NCBI GenBank assembly: GCA_017165825.1
Contig: CM029387.1
Span: forward strand, 13,604,798 to 13,668,797
Direction of reading: 5' to 3'
DNA length: 64,000 nt
Origin: Hepsetus odoe
Lineage: Eukaryota > Chordata > Actinopteri > Characiformes > Hepsetidae
Shown here in pieces: positions 55,325 to 64,000 of the stretch. The position numbers and the translations under genes were made by a program. A model generated the notes under the pieces. That model ran no database searches, had not been told where the DNA came from, and saw only the letters and a program-made list of their open reading frames with translations. Position 1 is the first letter of the stretch. Every line of letters starts with the position of its first letter.

Positions 55325-56439
55325 ATATCATCTGGAGCATGAGCTGCTGCCACTAAGATTAACAAAAGACCCACTGACTCAAGCAGAGCCACCACTATTA
55401 GCTCACTGAACTTCCAATTACAGACTCTAACTGACTCTTCTATAGTTAATCACACCTTACTTGATTATCCAGTGTCGACCAGAGGAGGATGGGTTCCCCT
55501 TTTAAGTCTTGGTTTCTCCCAAGGTTTCTTCCTCCAGTTTTAGGGAGTTTTTCCTTGCCTGTGTCTCCTTCAGTTTACTCACTTGGGGCTCTGACCCGGA
55601 TTCTGTAAAGCTGTTTTGTGACAACAACAGTTGTTAAAAGTGCAATGTAAATAAAACTGACTTGACCTCACTCAGCATTTCAGTGAAAGATGTTTCTGCA
55701 CTTTTTAGTTGTGTGCTTCTACACGGTCACGGGAGTGATTATAGAACAATTTTTTTTTTCAATGTCTCTAAATGTGGCTCAACCAATAAGACTTTAGGGC
55801 TGGAACTATTTGATTTACAATACATAACTACACATATAATTTAACCCAGCCACCAGGGATGGCCAAGCTAGTACAGTGGTGCCTTGACTTACAAATTTAA
55901 TTTGTTCCGTGACGGAGCTCTTAACTCAAATTACTCGTATGTCAAAAAATGTCTTGTATTTTCCCCACTGAAATGAATTGAAATGCCAACCCCCCCCCCA
56001 AAAAACACTGCATTTGAGGATAAGATAAATAAGAAAAATTATAAATATATAAATATATTTAGAAATATATATATTATTATATAAATAACGAATATTGTAT
56101 AAAAACACAATACAATAGAATGTACTGCAATAAACTGGTTTTATTAAGTATAATATACAGCATTTGCCTTGGAGATCAGACAACTTGAAGATGCTGATGA
56201 AGGTGGGGGAGAAAGGCTGAACTGAATAACTGAATCTTATTTGTTTTGCCTTGTTTTGCTACGCTTTCCTCACTTCATGGGCAGGGTTTTCGATAAAAAC
56301 CTGTCCAATGTGGTCTGTTTCAGGTGCAGATTGTAGAAGTGCTATGTACTGCCCTTTGCATTCACTTTTTTTGGACACATGGTTGGAAAAACAAAGTTTT
56401 GCAAAATAACTGCAAGCACAAATGTGAGCACAACACTGA

Positions 56440-57090
56440 CCCTTCCACTGTTGCCCCTTTTGTTGTTGTTGTTCCCAATTTTGGAACCAGTGCGTGCTTT
56501 TCCACAGAAAAAAAAATTGGTTGCCCTAAAACATGCACCAAACTGGCCCCTAAACTTAGCTGGTCTAGTAGCGAGAACCCGTGATGTCATGAGTGGTGGG
56601 CGGAGTAATAGGTAGCTTTAGAAGAGAAAATGGCGGCGAGCCAAAGTCTGTTAACGTGGAGCACGGAAGAAATTAAAGCTCTTTTAGCAATATTGACGTC
56701 CACAGAGATTCACAGAAATTGAAAAGTGCACTGAGAAAGAAGAAAGTGTATGAGGAAATAAGGGAAGAACTAATTTCGTGATTTCGTCTTGCACGAAACC
56801 ATTGTGTATGTTGATCTCTTTCAATGGTGATAACACGCTGAATAAGCTGCCTTTGGATACTGAAATAAATCTGCAGCAGAGTCTGCAGCATATCCAGCAA
56901 GCACAAACTGAGTTTGGCCATGTTTGTTTCTGTTTAGTGGGCGTGGCCTGTGACATATTGTCATGCGGCTACCGCTGAGCTCCTGTCTAGTGTAAATGCG
57001 GACCGGTTCTCGATTGGTTCTGGCTGGTTCCCTGGATGAGCACCAGAACCGGCACCTGACATCAGCACCAGTGTAGTGGAAAAGGGGTAT
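56440..57090 (+). mobile_element. Harbinger-like DNA transposon fragment (tentative)
   Basis: The end regions 'gttgccccttttg' (left) and 'agtggaaaaggggtat' (right) are loosely complementary. 'gaaccggttc'-type sequence near the right part and a Myb/SANT-like coding start at 56631 fit a PIF/Harbinger element, but no DDE transposase is present. Confidence 0.45.
56631..56800 (+). pseudogene. Myb/SANT-like (trihelix) DNA-binding domain fragment
   Basis: An ATG in a good context opens 'MAASQSLLTWSTEEIKALLA'. After a one-base shift near 56718 the similarity continues as 'LKSALRKKKVYEEIREELIS'. W.TEE...LLA followed by VYEEI...L is the trihelix/Myb-SANT pattern found in the accessory protein of Harbinger transposons and in related domesticated genes. 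The domain is cut by a stop at about 56778, so it is non-functional. Confidence 0.6.
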
Positions 57091-57251
57091 GTGAGCTAAC
57101 CACAGTTCACAGTTGTTCACTGTGCCATCTAGCAGTGAGTATCTGAAGCTGGCTCGTAACCCGAATATTAGCTCTCAACTCAAAGCAAGAAAACGGCGGA
57201 GAGATGGCTTGAATCACGAAAAACTCTCATAAGTCAAGGTACAACTGTATA

Positions 57252-57485
57252 TTGTGCCTGTCCCAAGCCCAGATAAAGGGGGTAGGGTTACTTCAGACAT
57301 GGTTTCTGGTGTGAAACTTTTGCCAAATCAAAATGTGGAAAACAAAATAGATTTACAGAGATCAGTTGAGGCCCAGATAAACACAAATGCCACCAGCACT
57401 GTTAACCAACAGGCTACTGTTGACTATAGGAGAGATGCAAAGGACATGGAGATGGAAACGATTGATCCACTGTGGCACATGAGCA
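57252..57485 (+). mobile_element. RTE LINE 5' leader fragment
   Basis: 'tgtcccaagcccagataaag', 'tcagttgaggcccagataaa' and 'ccaccagcactgttaaccaa' match the reverse complement of 53090-53270, the 5' part of the long RTE copy. Confidence 0.75.
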
Positions 57486-57610
57486 GTTGAAAGAAGATTC
57501 ACTACTTACATAATTAATTATAGAAATACATTTTTACAATAAATAAAAAAATATATTTAATATATTTAAACAATATTTTACCAATATTTCTCACCTTCAG
57601 CTACCTTAAT

Positions 57611-57613
<3 letters not shown>

Positions 57614-57648
<35 letters not shown>
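57614..57648 (+). repeat. (CT)n microsatellite
   Basis: About 35 bp of CT dinucleotides. Confidence 0.9.
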
Positions 57649-57650
<2 letters not shown>

Positions 57651-58021
57651 ATTCCCAGGGAAAAATGGAAAAACATATGACAAATAATAAATTTACTCTG
57701 CTGCATTAACTGGGAAGTAAATTGTCAGGCAATTATGTTGTAATGCCCTTTTAACTGGATGAGTAATTGAGGCTGATATCGGTGGTGTAGATCTCTCTCA
57801 CTTTGTCAGCACTGGACATTGAGTGTGTGTGTGGTTCCTATCTGAGGCAAGTAAATATATACAGTATACAGAGTACACCCCTCACATTTTTATAAATATT
57901 TTATTATATCTTTTCATGGGCAATACTGAAGACATGACACTTTGATACAATGAAAAGTAGTCAGTGCACAGCTTGCATAAGTGTAAATTTGCTGTCCCCT
58001 CAAAATAACAAAATAATAAGG

Positions 58022-58228
58022 GGTGGTGGTGGTCTAGTGGTAGGGTATTTGCCTACGGACCTCTGGATCAGAGAGGTCCCCGGTTCGAATCCCACCTCTA
58101 GCACTACCACCACTGGGTCCTGAGCAAGACCCTTAACCCTGAGTTGCTCCAGGGGGACTGTCCCTGTAATTAGGACATGGAAGTCGCTCTGGATAAGAGC
58201 GTCTGCTAAATGCCATAAATGTAATGTA
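58022..58228 (+). mobile_element. SINE family A in the Tc1-like left arm
   Basis: Full-length copy: head 'ggtggtctagtggtagggta', B-box 'ggttcgaatcccacc', body 'gagcaagacccttaaccctg' and tail 'agagcgtctgctaaatgcca'. The cleanest copy in the window. Confidence 0.95.
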
Positions 58229-58502
58229 ACTCAACACACAACTATTAATGTTTAAACCGCTGGCAACGAAAGTGAGTACATGAGTATACCCCCTAAGTGA
58301 AAAAGTGCCCAAAGTGTCAATATTTTGTGTGCCCACCATTATTTTCCAGCATTGCCTTAACTCTCTTGTTGACTAGAGCTTTACAGATTGCCACTGGAAT
58401 CCTCTTCAACTCCTCCATGACGACGTCACAGAGCTGGTGGATGTTAGAGACCTTGTGCTCCTCCACCTTCTGTTTGAGGATGCCCCATAGATGCTCAATA
58501 GG

Positions 58503-58717
58503 GGTGGTGATGGTCTACTGGTAGGATACTTGCCTATGGGTCTATGGACCAAGTGGTCCCAGGTTCGAATCCCACCTCTGGCTCTACCACCACTGGGTCC
58601 CTGAGCAAGACCCTTAACCCAGGGTTAACCCTGAGCTCCAGGGGGACTGTCCCTGTAATTAGGACCTGGAAGTCACTTTGGATAAGAGCGTCTGCTAAAT
58701 GCCGTAAATGTAAATGC
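58503..58717 (+). mobile_element. SINE family A in the Tc1-like transposase
   Basis: Full-length copy with a small duplication in the body ('aacccagggttaaccctgag'). It splits the transposase sequence between 'gatgctcaata' and 'tagcgtttaggtctgg', with the short direct repeat AATAG at both sides (58497-58501 and about 58718-58722). Confidence 0.95.
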
Positions 58718-59904
58718 AATAGCGTTTAGGTCTGGAGACATGTTTAGCCAGTCCAGCACCTTTACCCTCAGTTTCTTTAGCAAGGCAGTGGTCATCTTGA
58801 GGGGGGGGTGTTTGGGGTGGTTATCATGTTGGAATACTGCCAATACTGCCAAGGAATACTGTGCCCAGCTTCTGAAGGGAGGGGATCATGCTCTGCTTCA
58901 GTATGTCACAGTACATGTTGGCACTCATGGTTCCCTCAATGAACTGTAGCTCCCCAGTGCTGGCAGCACTCATGCAGCCCCAAACCATGACACTCCCACC
59001 ACCATGTCACACAGTCAACACCATGAATGTAGGCAAGACACACTTGTCTTTGTACACCTCACCTGGTTGCCGCCACACACACTTGACACCATCTGAGCCA
59101 AATAAGTTCATATTGGTCTCATCAGACCACAGGACATGGTTCAGTAATCCATGTCCTTAGTCTGCTTGTCTTCAGTAAACTGTTTGCGGGATTTCTTGTG
59201 CATCATCTATAGAAGCTTCCTTCTAAGATGACAGCCATGCAGACCAATTTGATGCAGTGTTGATGCAGTGTATGTTCTGAGCACTGACAGGCTGAACCCC
59301 CACCCCTTCAACCTCTGCAGCAATGCTGGCAGCACTTATATGTCCATTTTCAAAAGACAACCTCTGGATATGATGCTAAGCACGTGCACTCAACTTCTTT
59401 GTTTGACCATGGCGAGGCCTGTTCTGAGTGGAACCTGTTCTGTTTAACCACTGTATGGTCTTGGCCACCATGGTGCAGCTCAGTTTCAGGGTTTTGGCTT
59501 CTTCTTATTTATCTTCTTATGTAGAGCAACAAGTTTTTTTTTTTTCAGATCCTCAGAGAGTTCATTGCCATGAGGTGCCATGTTGAACTTCCAGTGATCA
59601 GTATGAGAGAGTGTGAGAGCGATAACACCAAATTTATCACAACTGCTCCCCATTCACACCTGAGACTTTGTAATACTAACGAGTCACATAACACCAGGGA
59701 GGGAAAATGGCTAATTTGGCACAATGTGGACATTTTTCACTTAGGGGTGTAGGTGTTTGTTGCCAGTGATTTAGACATTAATGGCTGTGTTGAGTTACTT
59801 TGAAGGGAAAGCAAATTTACACTGTTATGCAAGCTGTACACTGACTACTTTGCATTGTATCAAAGTGTCATATCTTCAGTGTTCTCCCATGAAAAGATGG
59901 TGTA

Positions 59905-60440
59905 CAGTACTGTGCAAAAGTTTTAGGCAGGTGGGAAAAAATAATGCTTTCAGAAATGGAAGTGTTAATCATTTATTTACATTAGTCAACAAATTGCAGT
60001 GAATGAACAAAAGAGAAATCTAAATCAAATCAATATTTGGTGTGACCACCCTTTGCCTTCAAAACAGCATCAATTCTTCTAGGTACACTTGCACACAGTT
60101 TATGAAGGAACTCGGCTGGTAGGATGTTCCAAACATGACTGTGTTTCAACCTACATGTGACATTGATGATCATTAGCTCCTGTCTGGTAAAACTGGTTGA
60201 TCATATACCTGACTATAATCCTACAAAATCCCTGATTTTGTGCAAGTGTACCTATAAGAATTCATGCTGGTTTGAAGGCAAAAGGAAGTAACACCAAATA
60301 TTGATTTAATTTCGATTTTTCTTTTGTTCGCTCACTTTGCATTTTGTAAATTGATAAAAATCAACAATCATTATTTATATTTCTGAAAGCATTCTTTGTT
60401 TACAGTATTTTTTCACACCTGCCTAAAACTTTTGCACAGT
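59905..60440 (-). mobile_element. Foldback DNA element, second copy (inverted)
   Basis: Ends 'actgtgcaaaagttttaggc' and 'gcctaaaacttttgcacagt'. Internally it aligns with the reverse complement of 54773-55324. It has inserted at or beside the right end of the family III Tc1-like element. Confidence 0.85.
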
Positions 60441-60454
60441 AGTCTATGTGTGTT

Positions 60455-60492
60455 TACACACACACACACACACACGTGTGTGTGTGAGAGTG
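60455..60492. repeat. (CA)n/(GT)n microsatellite
   Basis: A CA tract passes into a GT tract through CGTG, making a short perfect palindrome. Confidence 0.9.
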
Positions 60493-61752
60493 AAAAATGT
60501 GGACACCCTATGAAAGCCTGGGAGTTTTTGTAACATTTTTGGAAATACTGATTTTTAACCTACATTTTAACAATACTGGGAGATTCAAGTAATAAAACTA
60601 AACTATTAAAACTGAAGAAAAGACTTTTCAAAATCTTCTGTAAAATGTAATTCTACATTTTGAATTTCTGGTAAGGAATAAATTTGACCTATTTAAACCT
60701 CAGACATTTAGTTTGGTTTTCTCCTGACTGTTAAGGTGAGAGTGAACATTATAGCAAGATCAAAGTAGAGCTGTCAGAGGCCTTCACAAGGAAGATTGTA
60801 GCAGCTTGTAAGTCTGATAAGGGATTTAAAAAGATCTCAAAAGAATTTGAAATCAGCCATTCCACTGTTTGGAAAATAGTCTACAATTCGAGGACTTCCA
60901 AAGCAACTGCCAACATGCCCAGGTCTGCCATCCAAGCAAGTTCATCCCGAGAGAAGACTGAACAACTTTAACTTGCATGGGAGGTGTGCAACAAGGAAAC
61001 CTTTGCTCTCTTAAAGAAACATCAATGCCAGACTGATGCTTGCCAGAGAGAATGTAGTCAAGGCATAGAACTTCTGGAGTAATGTCCTTTGAACAGATGA
61101 GTCTAAAATGTAATTATTTGGACACTAGAACAGAGGACTTGTCTGACGTAAACCAAATACGGCATTCCAGGAAAAGAACCTCATACCAGCTGTGGTGCAT
61201 GGAGGTGGAAGTGTCATGGTTTGGAAATGCTTTGCTGCAGCAGGACCTGGCCTGCTCACCATAATAAAATCCACCATGAATTCCTCCGTGTATCAGAAGA
61301 TGCTTGAGGAACATGTGAGACCATCTGTAAGAACATTAAAGCTGAAGTGGAACTGGATCCTACAACATAACAATGACCCAAAACATGCCAGTAAATCCAC
61401 CAAAGACTGGCTGAAAACTAAGAAATGGACAGTCCTGGAGTGGCCAAATCAAAGCCCAGATCTTGCTGTACATGCAAGAAACCCCTCAAACATCTCAAAA
61501 CTTAAGGAATTCTGCATTGAGGAGTGGGGCAAACTTTCCTCAGACTGATGTCAGTGATTAGTAGATGGCTACAAGAAGTGTCAAAAAGCAGGGAACACTA
61601 GCTATTAGGGGGTAGGGTGTCCTAACTTTTTCCTCAGTTAGAATACACATTTTTGTTAATATCTTTTAATGAATAAATCACATCGATATGTGAACATTTT
61701 AATAAAAAACAGAGTATTTAATGGGGTGTCCTAATTTTTTCACATGACTGTA
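60485..61752 (+). mobile_element. Tc1-like transposon, inactive (family II)
   Basis: Ends 'agtgaaaaatgtggacaccc' and, inverted, 'gggtgtcctaattttttcac'. The interior encodes on plus a degraded N-terminal helix-turn-helix ('KISKEFEISHSTVWKIVYNS') and the catalytic part (61192-61548): 'HGGGSVMVWKCFAAAGPGLL', 'WILQHNNDPKHASKSTKDWL' (second Asp region, HNDPKH) and 'WPNQSPDLAVHARN', where the usual LNPIE is altered. The catalytic domain is therefore broken. Copy 34560-35595 is the same family. Confidence 0.9.
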
Positions 61753-62224
61753 TGTATATATATATATTTACTGTCTTTCTCTCTCTCTCTCTTCTCTCTC
61801 CCTGTTCTGTCACGCGTGTCGCTTGCAGCGGAAGGGGAGCCATTTCATCGGATAAAAAATTTATGAGCAATTAAAAGGCGAATGACAAGAGGCATCTGTC
61901 AGCGATGTGTGTCTCTATGTGTGGGAGTGGGGGCTGGTACTAAAACTCATGCCAAATACTTTTATGTGTGTTTTCCCTCTGTAGAGGGAAGGTTATGGCC
62001 AAATCCACTTTTATGGACCCATACTCTGAAAGCAGGGCATTTTTCACTGGATGAACCCAAAGGTCAGAGACATAGCTAGTGAGCAGCTGTATGTTTGGAG
62101 TCTGTTTTACATGTAAAATAGATAATTACAGAGAAGGTAACTTAATTAATAAAAAAGAGAAATAACTGAGTAACAACTGAATTATTACATAATGAACTCC
62201 CTTGTTTATGGTCTGTCCACAGAT
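61753..62224. other. Unassigned sequence with simple repeats
   Basis: (TA)n at 61756-61767 and (CT)n at 61779-61800. A compact AT-rich stretch (about 61830-61885) includes 'tttatgagcaattaaaaggc'. No gene is seen. Confidence 0.5.
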
Positions 62225-62640
62225 ACTCTCTTATGGCTACTGTTGTGAGGTTGGGTAAGGTTTTCAGGATCGCCCAGAACAGGGATAACTAGGCCCTCTC
62301 CTGGTATCATGAAGTCCAATCAGTCTCAAAAGAGATGTGGAGCTGCCCTCTCACTTCTACAGACAGCTTGAGCGCTGAAACCAAACTCCTTGATGGGGGA
62401 TGGACACTTTTCTACTCTGGAGTTGTACCGGGTGAGAGGCATTGTGGAGGCATGGGGTTACTTGTTAGCCCCTGACTGAGCACTACTGAAGTTTGTTGCA
62501 GTAAATGAAAATTTGTAATGAATGAAAAACTTCAAGTTGCAAGGGACAACAAAGTTCTGGTCATGGCAGTGCCACATGGTAGTTCTCAACTTTTCTAAGC
62601 GCACTGGGAACAGTTATGGAAAGGGGATCTTTAGACACAC
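62225..62640 (+). mobile_element. LINE endonuclease-region fragment (I/Nimb-like, tentative)
   Basis: Phrases such as 'ttgatgggggatggacactt' and 'ctactctggagttgtaccgg' (SLMGDGHFST, then YSGVVPGER in another frame) resemble the start of the endonuclease in a LINE family common in fish, followed by 'GGMGLLVSP'. Heavily decayed. Confidence 0.4.
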
Positions 62641-63234
62641 TGATAAGTAAAGCTGTCATGCTTGACTTGCTCTGAGCACTCTGCAATTGGCTGAGAGGTA
62701 TAGGGACACTAAATAAGCTGTAGTGATGGCATTTAGGAAGTAAAAATCCAGGTATAGGAGATATGAGAATGACTTTTGGTTAGCTTCAGAGTTTCTGACA
62801 AACGTCAGGCAGCTCAGGAAAGGCAGAAAGGGCCACATCCCGTCTGTTTTAAGCAAGGAAGGGGGAGCTCTTACCTCAATTGATGAAAGAAAGGAACATT
62901 CTGAGGAACTCTGAAACCCAGCAGACACACTATGGTGATAGCAGGGCCAGCGATTTTAAGAGTATCAACACCAATTCTTCTGGAAGATGTCACGAAGGCA
63001 GTCATGGGTACCTAAGAGTCTACTCCAATTTTCAAGGTATCACATTAAAAGCCATTTTTCAGTTGGTGTTGGGCTGGCCTTTGATCCCAATTCTGCTTGT
63101 GATTTCCAGTATGGAGCCCTCAGGATTGTATCTTTGCTTTTTTTCAGATAATGTGGTTTAGTTGGCTTCATCAGGCTGTGACTTTCAGCATGCATTGGGG
63201 GATGAAGATCAGCATCTCCAAATCTGTGGCTTAA
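62641..63234. other. Unassigned sequence
   Basis: No supported gene. Short frames on both strands look incidental. It may contain the 5' part of the adjacent L2 element. Confidence 0.4.
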
Positions 63235-64000
63235 AAGGTGGTTTGCCCAATCTAGGTTGGGAAGGAGTTACTCTGCAAACAAGAGATTGATTGACAGATT
63301 GGTACTGTGCTGGTACAGCCTGGCAGTGGTTCTCTTCATACCTACAGGATCGAAAGTACCAAGTGTCATGGCAGGGCCATCGGTCCACTCCGCGAAATTT
63401 GACAACTGGCGTTCCCCAAGGATCTGTCCTCGTTCCCCTTCTATTTTCTCTATATACTGGCTCTCTGGGGAAGGTCATACTCTCTCATGGCTTCTCCTAT
63501 CATTCTTACGCAGATGACACCCAACTTATCCTCTCTTTTCCCTCCTGCGATCAACAGGTTTCTACCTGAATCTCTAACTGCCTGGCTGACATCTCTGCAT
63601 GGATGACAGCTCACCACCTCAAGCTCAACCCTAACAAGACTAAGCTTCTCTACCTGGAAGGCCATCAAACACCGCGACAGGACCTTCACATCTCCTTTGG
63701 CAGTTTGCTTCTTGTCCCATCTAGAACTGCTAGGAATCTTGGTGTCACTTTCGACAATGAGCTCTCCTTCTCCTCTCATGTTCTTAATCTTTCTAAGTCC
63801 TGCTGACACCTTCTCTTCAACATTAGAAGAATCCATCCTTTCCTCACCACCCAGGCCACCCAGCTACTGCTCCAGTCCCTGGTCATCTCGAAACTGGACT
63901 ACTGCAACTCTCTTCTGGCAGGTCTTCCACTGAAGGCAACGAGACTGCTACAACTGATTCAAAACGCTGCTGCAAGACTTGTCTTTAACTATCCCAAGTT
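63235..64000 (+). mobile_element. L2-type LINE RT, running off the window
   Basis: Frames at 63291-63569 and 63603-63806 onward give 'WFSSYLQDRKYQVSWQGH', 'LTTGVPQGSVLVPLLFSLYT' and 'SYHSYADDTQLILSFPSCDQ' (YADD). After a stop and shift come 'LKLNPNKTKLLYLEG', 'ARNLGVTFDNELSF', 'SLVISKLDYCNSLLAGLP' and 'LIQNAAARLVF'. It is a different L2 family from the copy at 36985-38704. The frame is interrupted at about 63569 and 63806. Confidence 0.85.

Larger units (their letters stand above)
53790..55665 (+). mobile_element. L2-type LINE 3' half with insertions
   Basis: The coding remnant at 53790-54350 contains the decayed HWFPVKF..., 'YKALNGLAPEYL'-like and 'PSSLEQ' blocks, including a 30-bp duplication ('gctctcagtccagggtaaaa' twice, 54270-54328). 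The 3' UTR is the same as at 30830-31515. Insertions: Rex3-like tail 53886-54001, SINE-A head about 54532-54605 and foldback element 54773-55324. It ends near 55665 with an AATAAA-like tail. Confidence 0.8.
55873..57250. mobile_element. TA-flanked DNA transposon with a nested element
   Basis: Terminal inverted repeats: 'cagtggtgccttgacttaca' at the left and 'cataagtcaaggtacaactg' at the right, flanked by TA, as in Tc1/mariner-related (possibly Tigger-like) elements. No transposase is readable in the outer parts. A second element occupies about 56440-57090. Confidence 0.65.
57863..59902 (-). mobile_element. Tc1-like transposon with long inverted ends (family III)
   Basis: The left end (57863-58260, minus the SINE) and right end (about 59760-59902) are long inverted repeats: 'tcttttcatgggcaatactg' with 'cagtgttctcccatgaaaag', and 'tgtttaaaccgctggcaac' with 'ttgccagtgatttagacatt'. 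The minus strand encodes a broken Tc1-family transposase (about 59600-58320). Plus-strand complements such as 'gccccaaaccatgacactcc' and 'tgccccatagatgctcaata' mark the HMVWG and NPIEHLWGI regions. Two SINE-A copies sit inside, and a foldback element abuts the truncated right end. Confidence 0.85.

Noticed and set aside
33770..64000. Catalytic-triad and propeptide exons of the convertase
   Set aside because: I searched the minus strand for catalytic-domain motifs and found none I could support; they may lie beyond the window or have been missed.

Overview
The window looks like AT-rich nuclear DNA of a ray-finned fish, probably an ostariophysan (inference). The evidence is the repeat mix: L2, RTE and Rex1/CR1-group LINEs, several Tc1-like transposons, tRNA-derived SINEs ending in the RSg-1/HpaI-type LINE tail, and many (CA)n/(GA)n tracts. 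Nothing prokaryotic is present.

One host gene is visible, on the minus strand. Six exons at 33769-33659, 33575-33482, 28609-28424, 22666-22543, 18371-18313 and 16558-16399 join with correct splice dinucleotides and matching phases. They encode the end of the catalytic domain, the complete P/Homo B domain and a divergent C-terminal tail of a proprotein convertase (kexin/furin family, closest by eye to PCSK1). Exons for the propeptide and catalytic triad were not found and should lie beyond the right edge. The exon closing the P domain sits 9 bp from a 168-bp (CA)n tract that reads as UG repeats in the transcript.

The rest is mostly transposons, often nested. 1-1740: end of a Tc1-like element and a Ty3/Gypsy pol remnant. 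4152-10660: an RTE tail split by an LTR element (4184-10444, TSD AAGGG), which is split by a Rex1/CR1-group LINE (about 5105-8330), itself carrying an L2 3' tail (7508-7720). 11322-12423: Tc1-like element. 12435-16320: endogenous retrovirus relic with RT and integrase pieces. 19437-21060: SINEs and RTE debris. 22975-23720 and 25340-25620: degenerate minisatellites. 25262-25339: near-perfect hairpin. 28970-32115: LDL-receptor-A-like repeats, 39-bp repeats and a coiled-coil/LTR relic. 34560-38704: Tc1-like element, RTE and a 5'-truncated L2 with a 395-codon ORF. 44285-44805: RTE 3' end. 49070-53334: long RTE copy split by a short LTR element (51455-52618). 53790-55665: L2 3' half with three insertions. 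55873-57250: two nested DNA transposons. 57863-60443: Tc1-like element holding two SINEs and abutting a foldback element. 60485-61752: another Tc1-like element. 63235-64000: an L2 that runs off the edge.

The most unusual signal is structural. The U3 regions of the two LTR families (4184-4486/10175-10444 and 51455-51738/52334-52618) share one architecture: an outer inverted repeat of 15-16 bp enclosing two inner inverted repeats, a three-way-junction layout kept despite changed arm sequences. Both elements also carry a 39-bp (13-codon) tandem repeat just after the leader and show no reverse transcriptase of their own.
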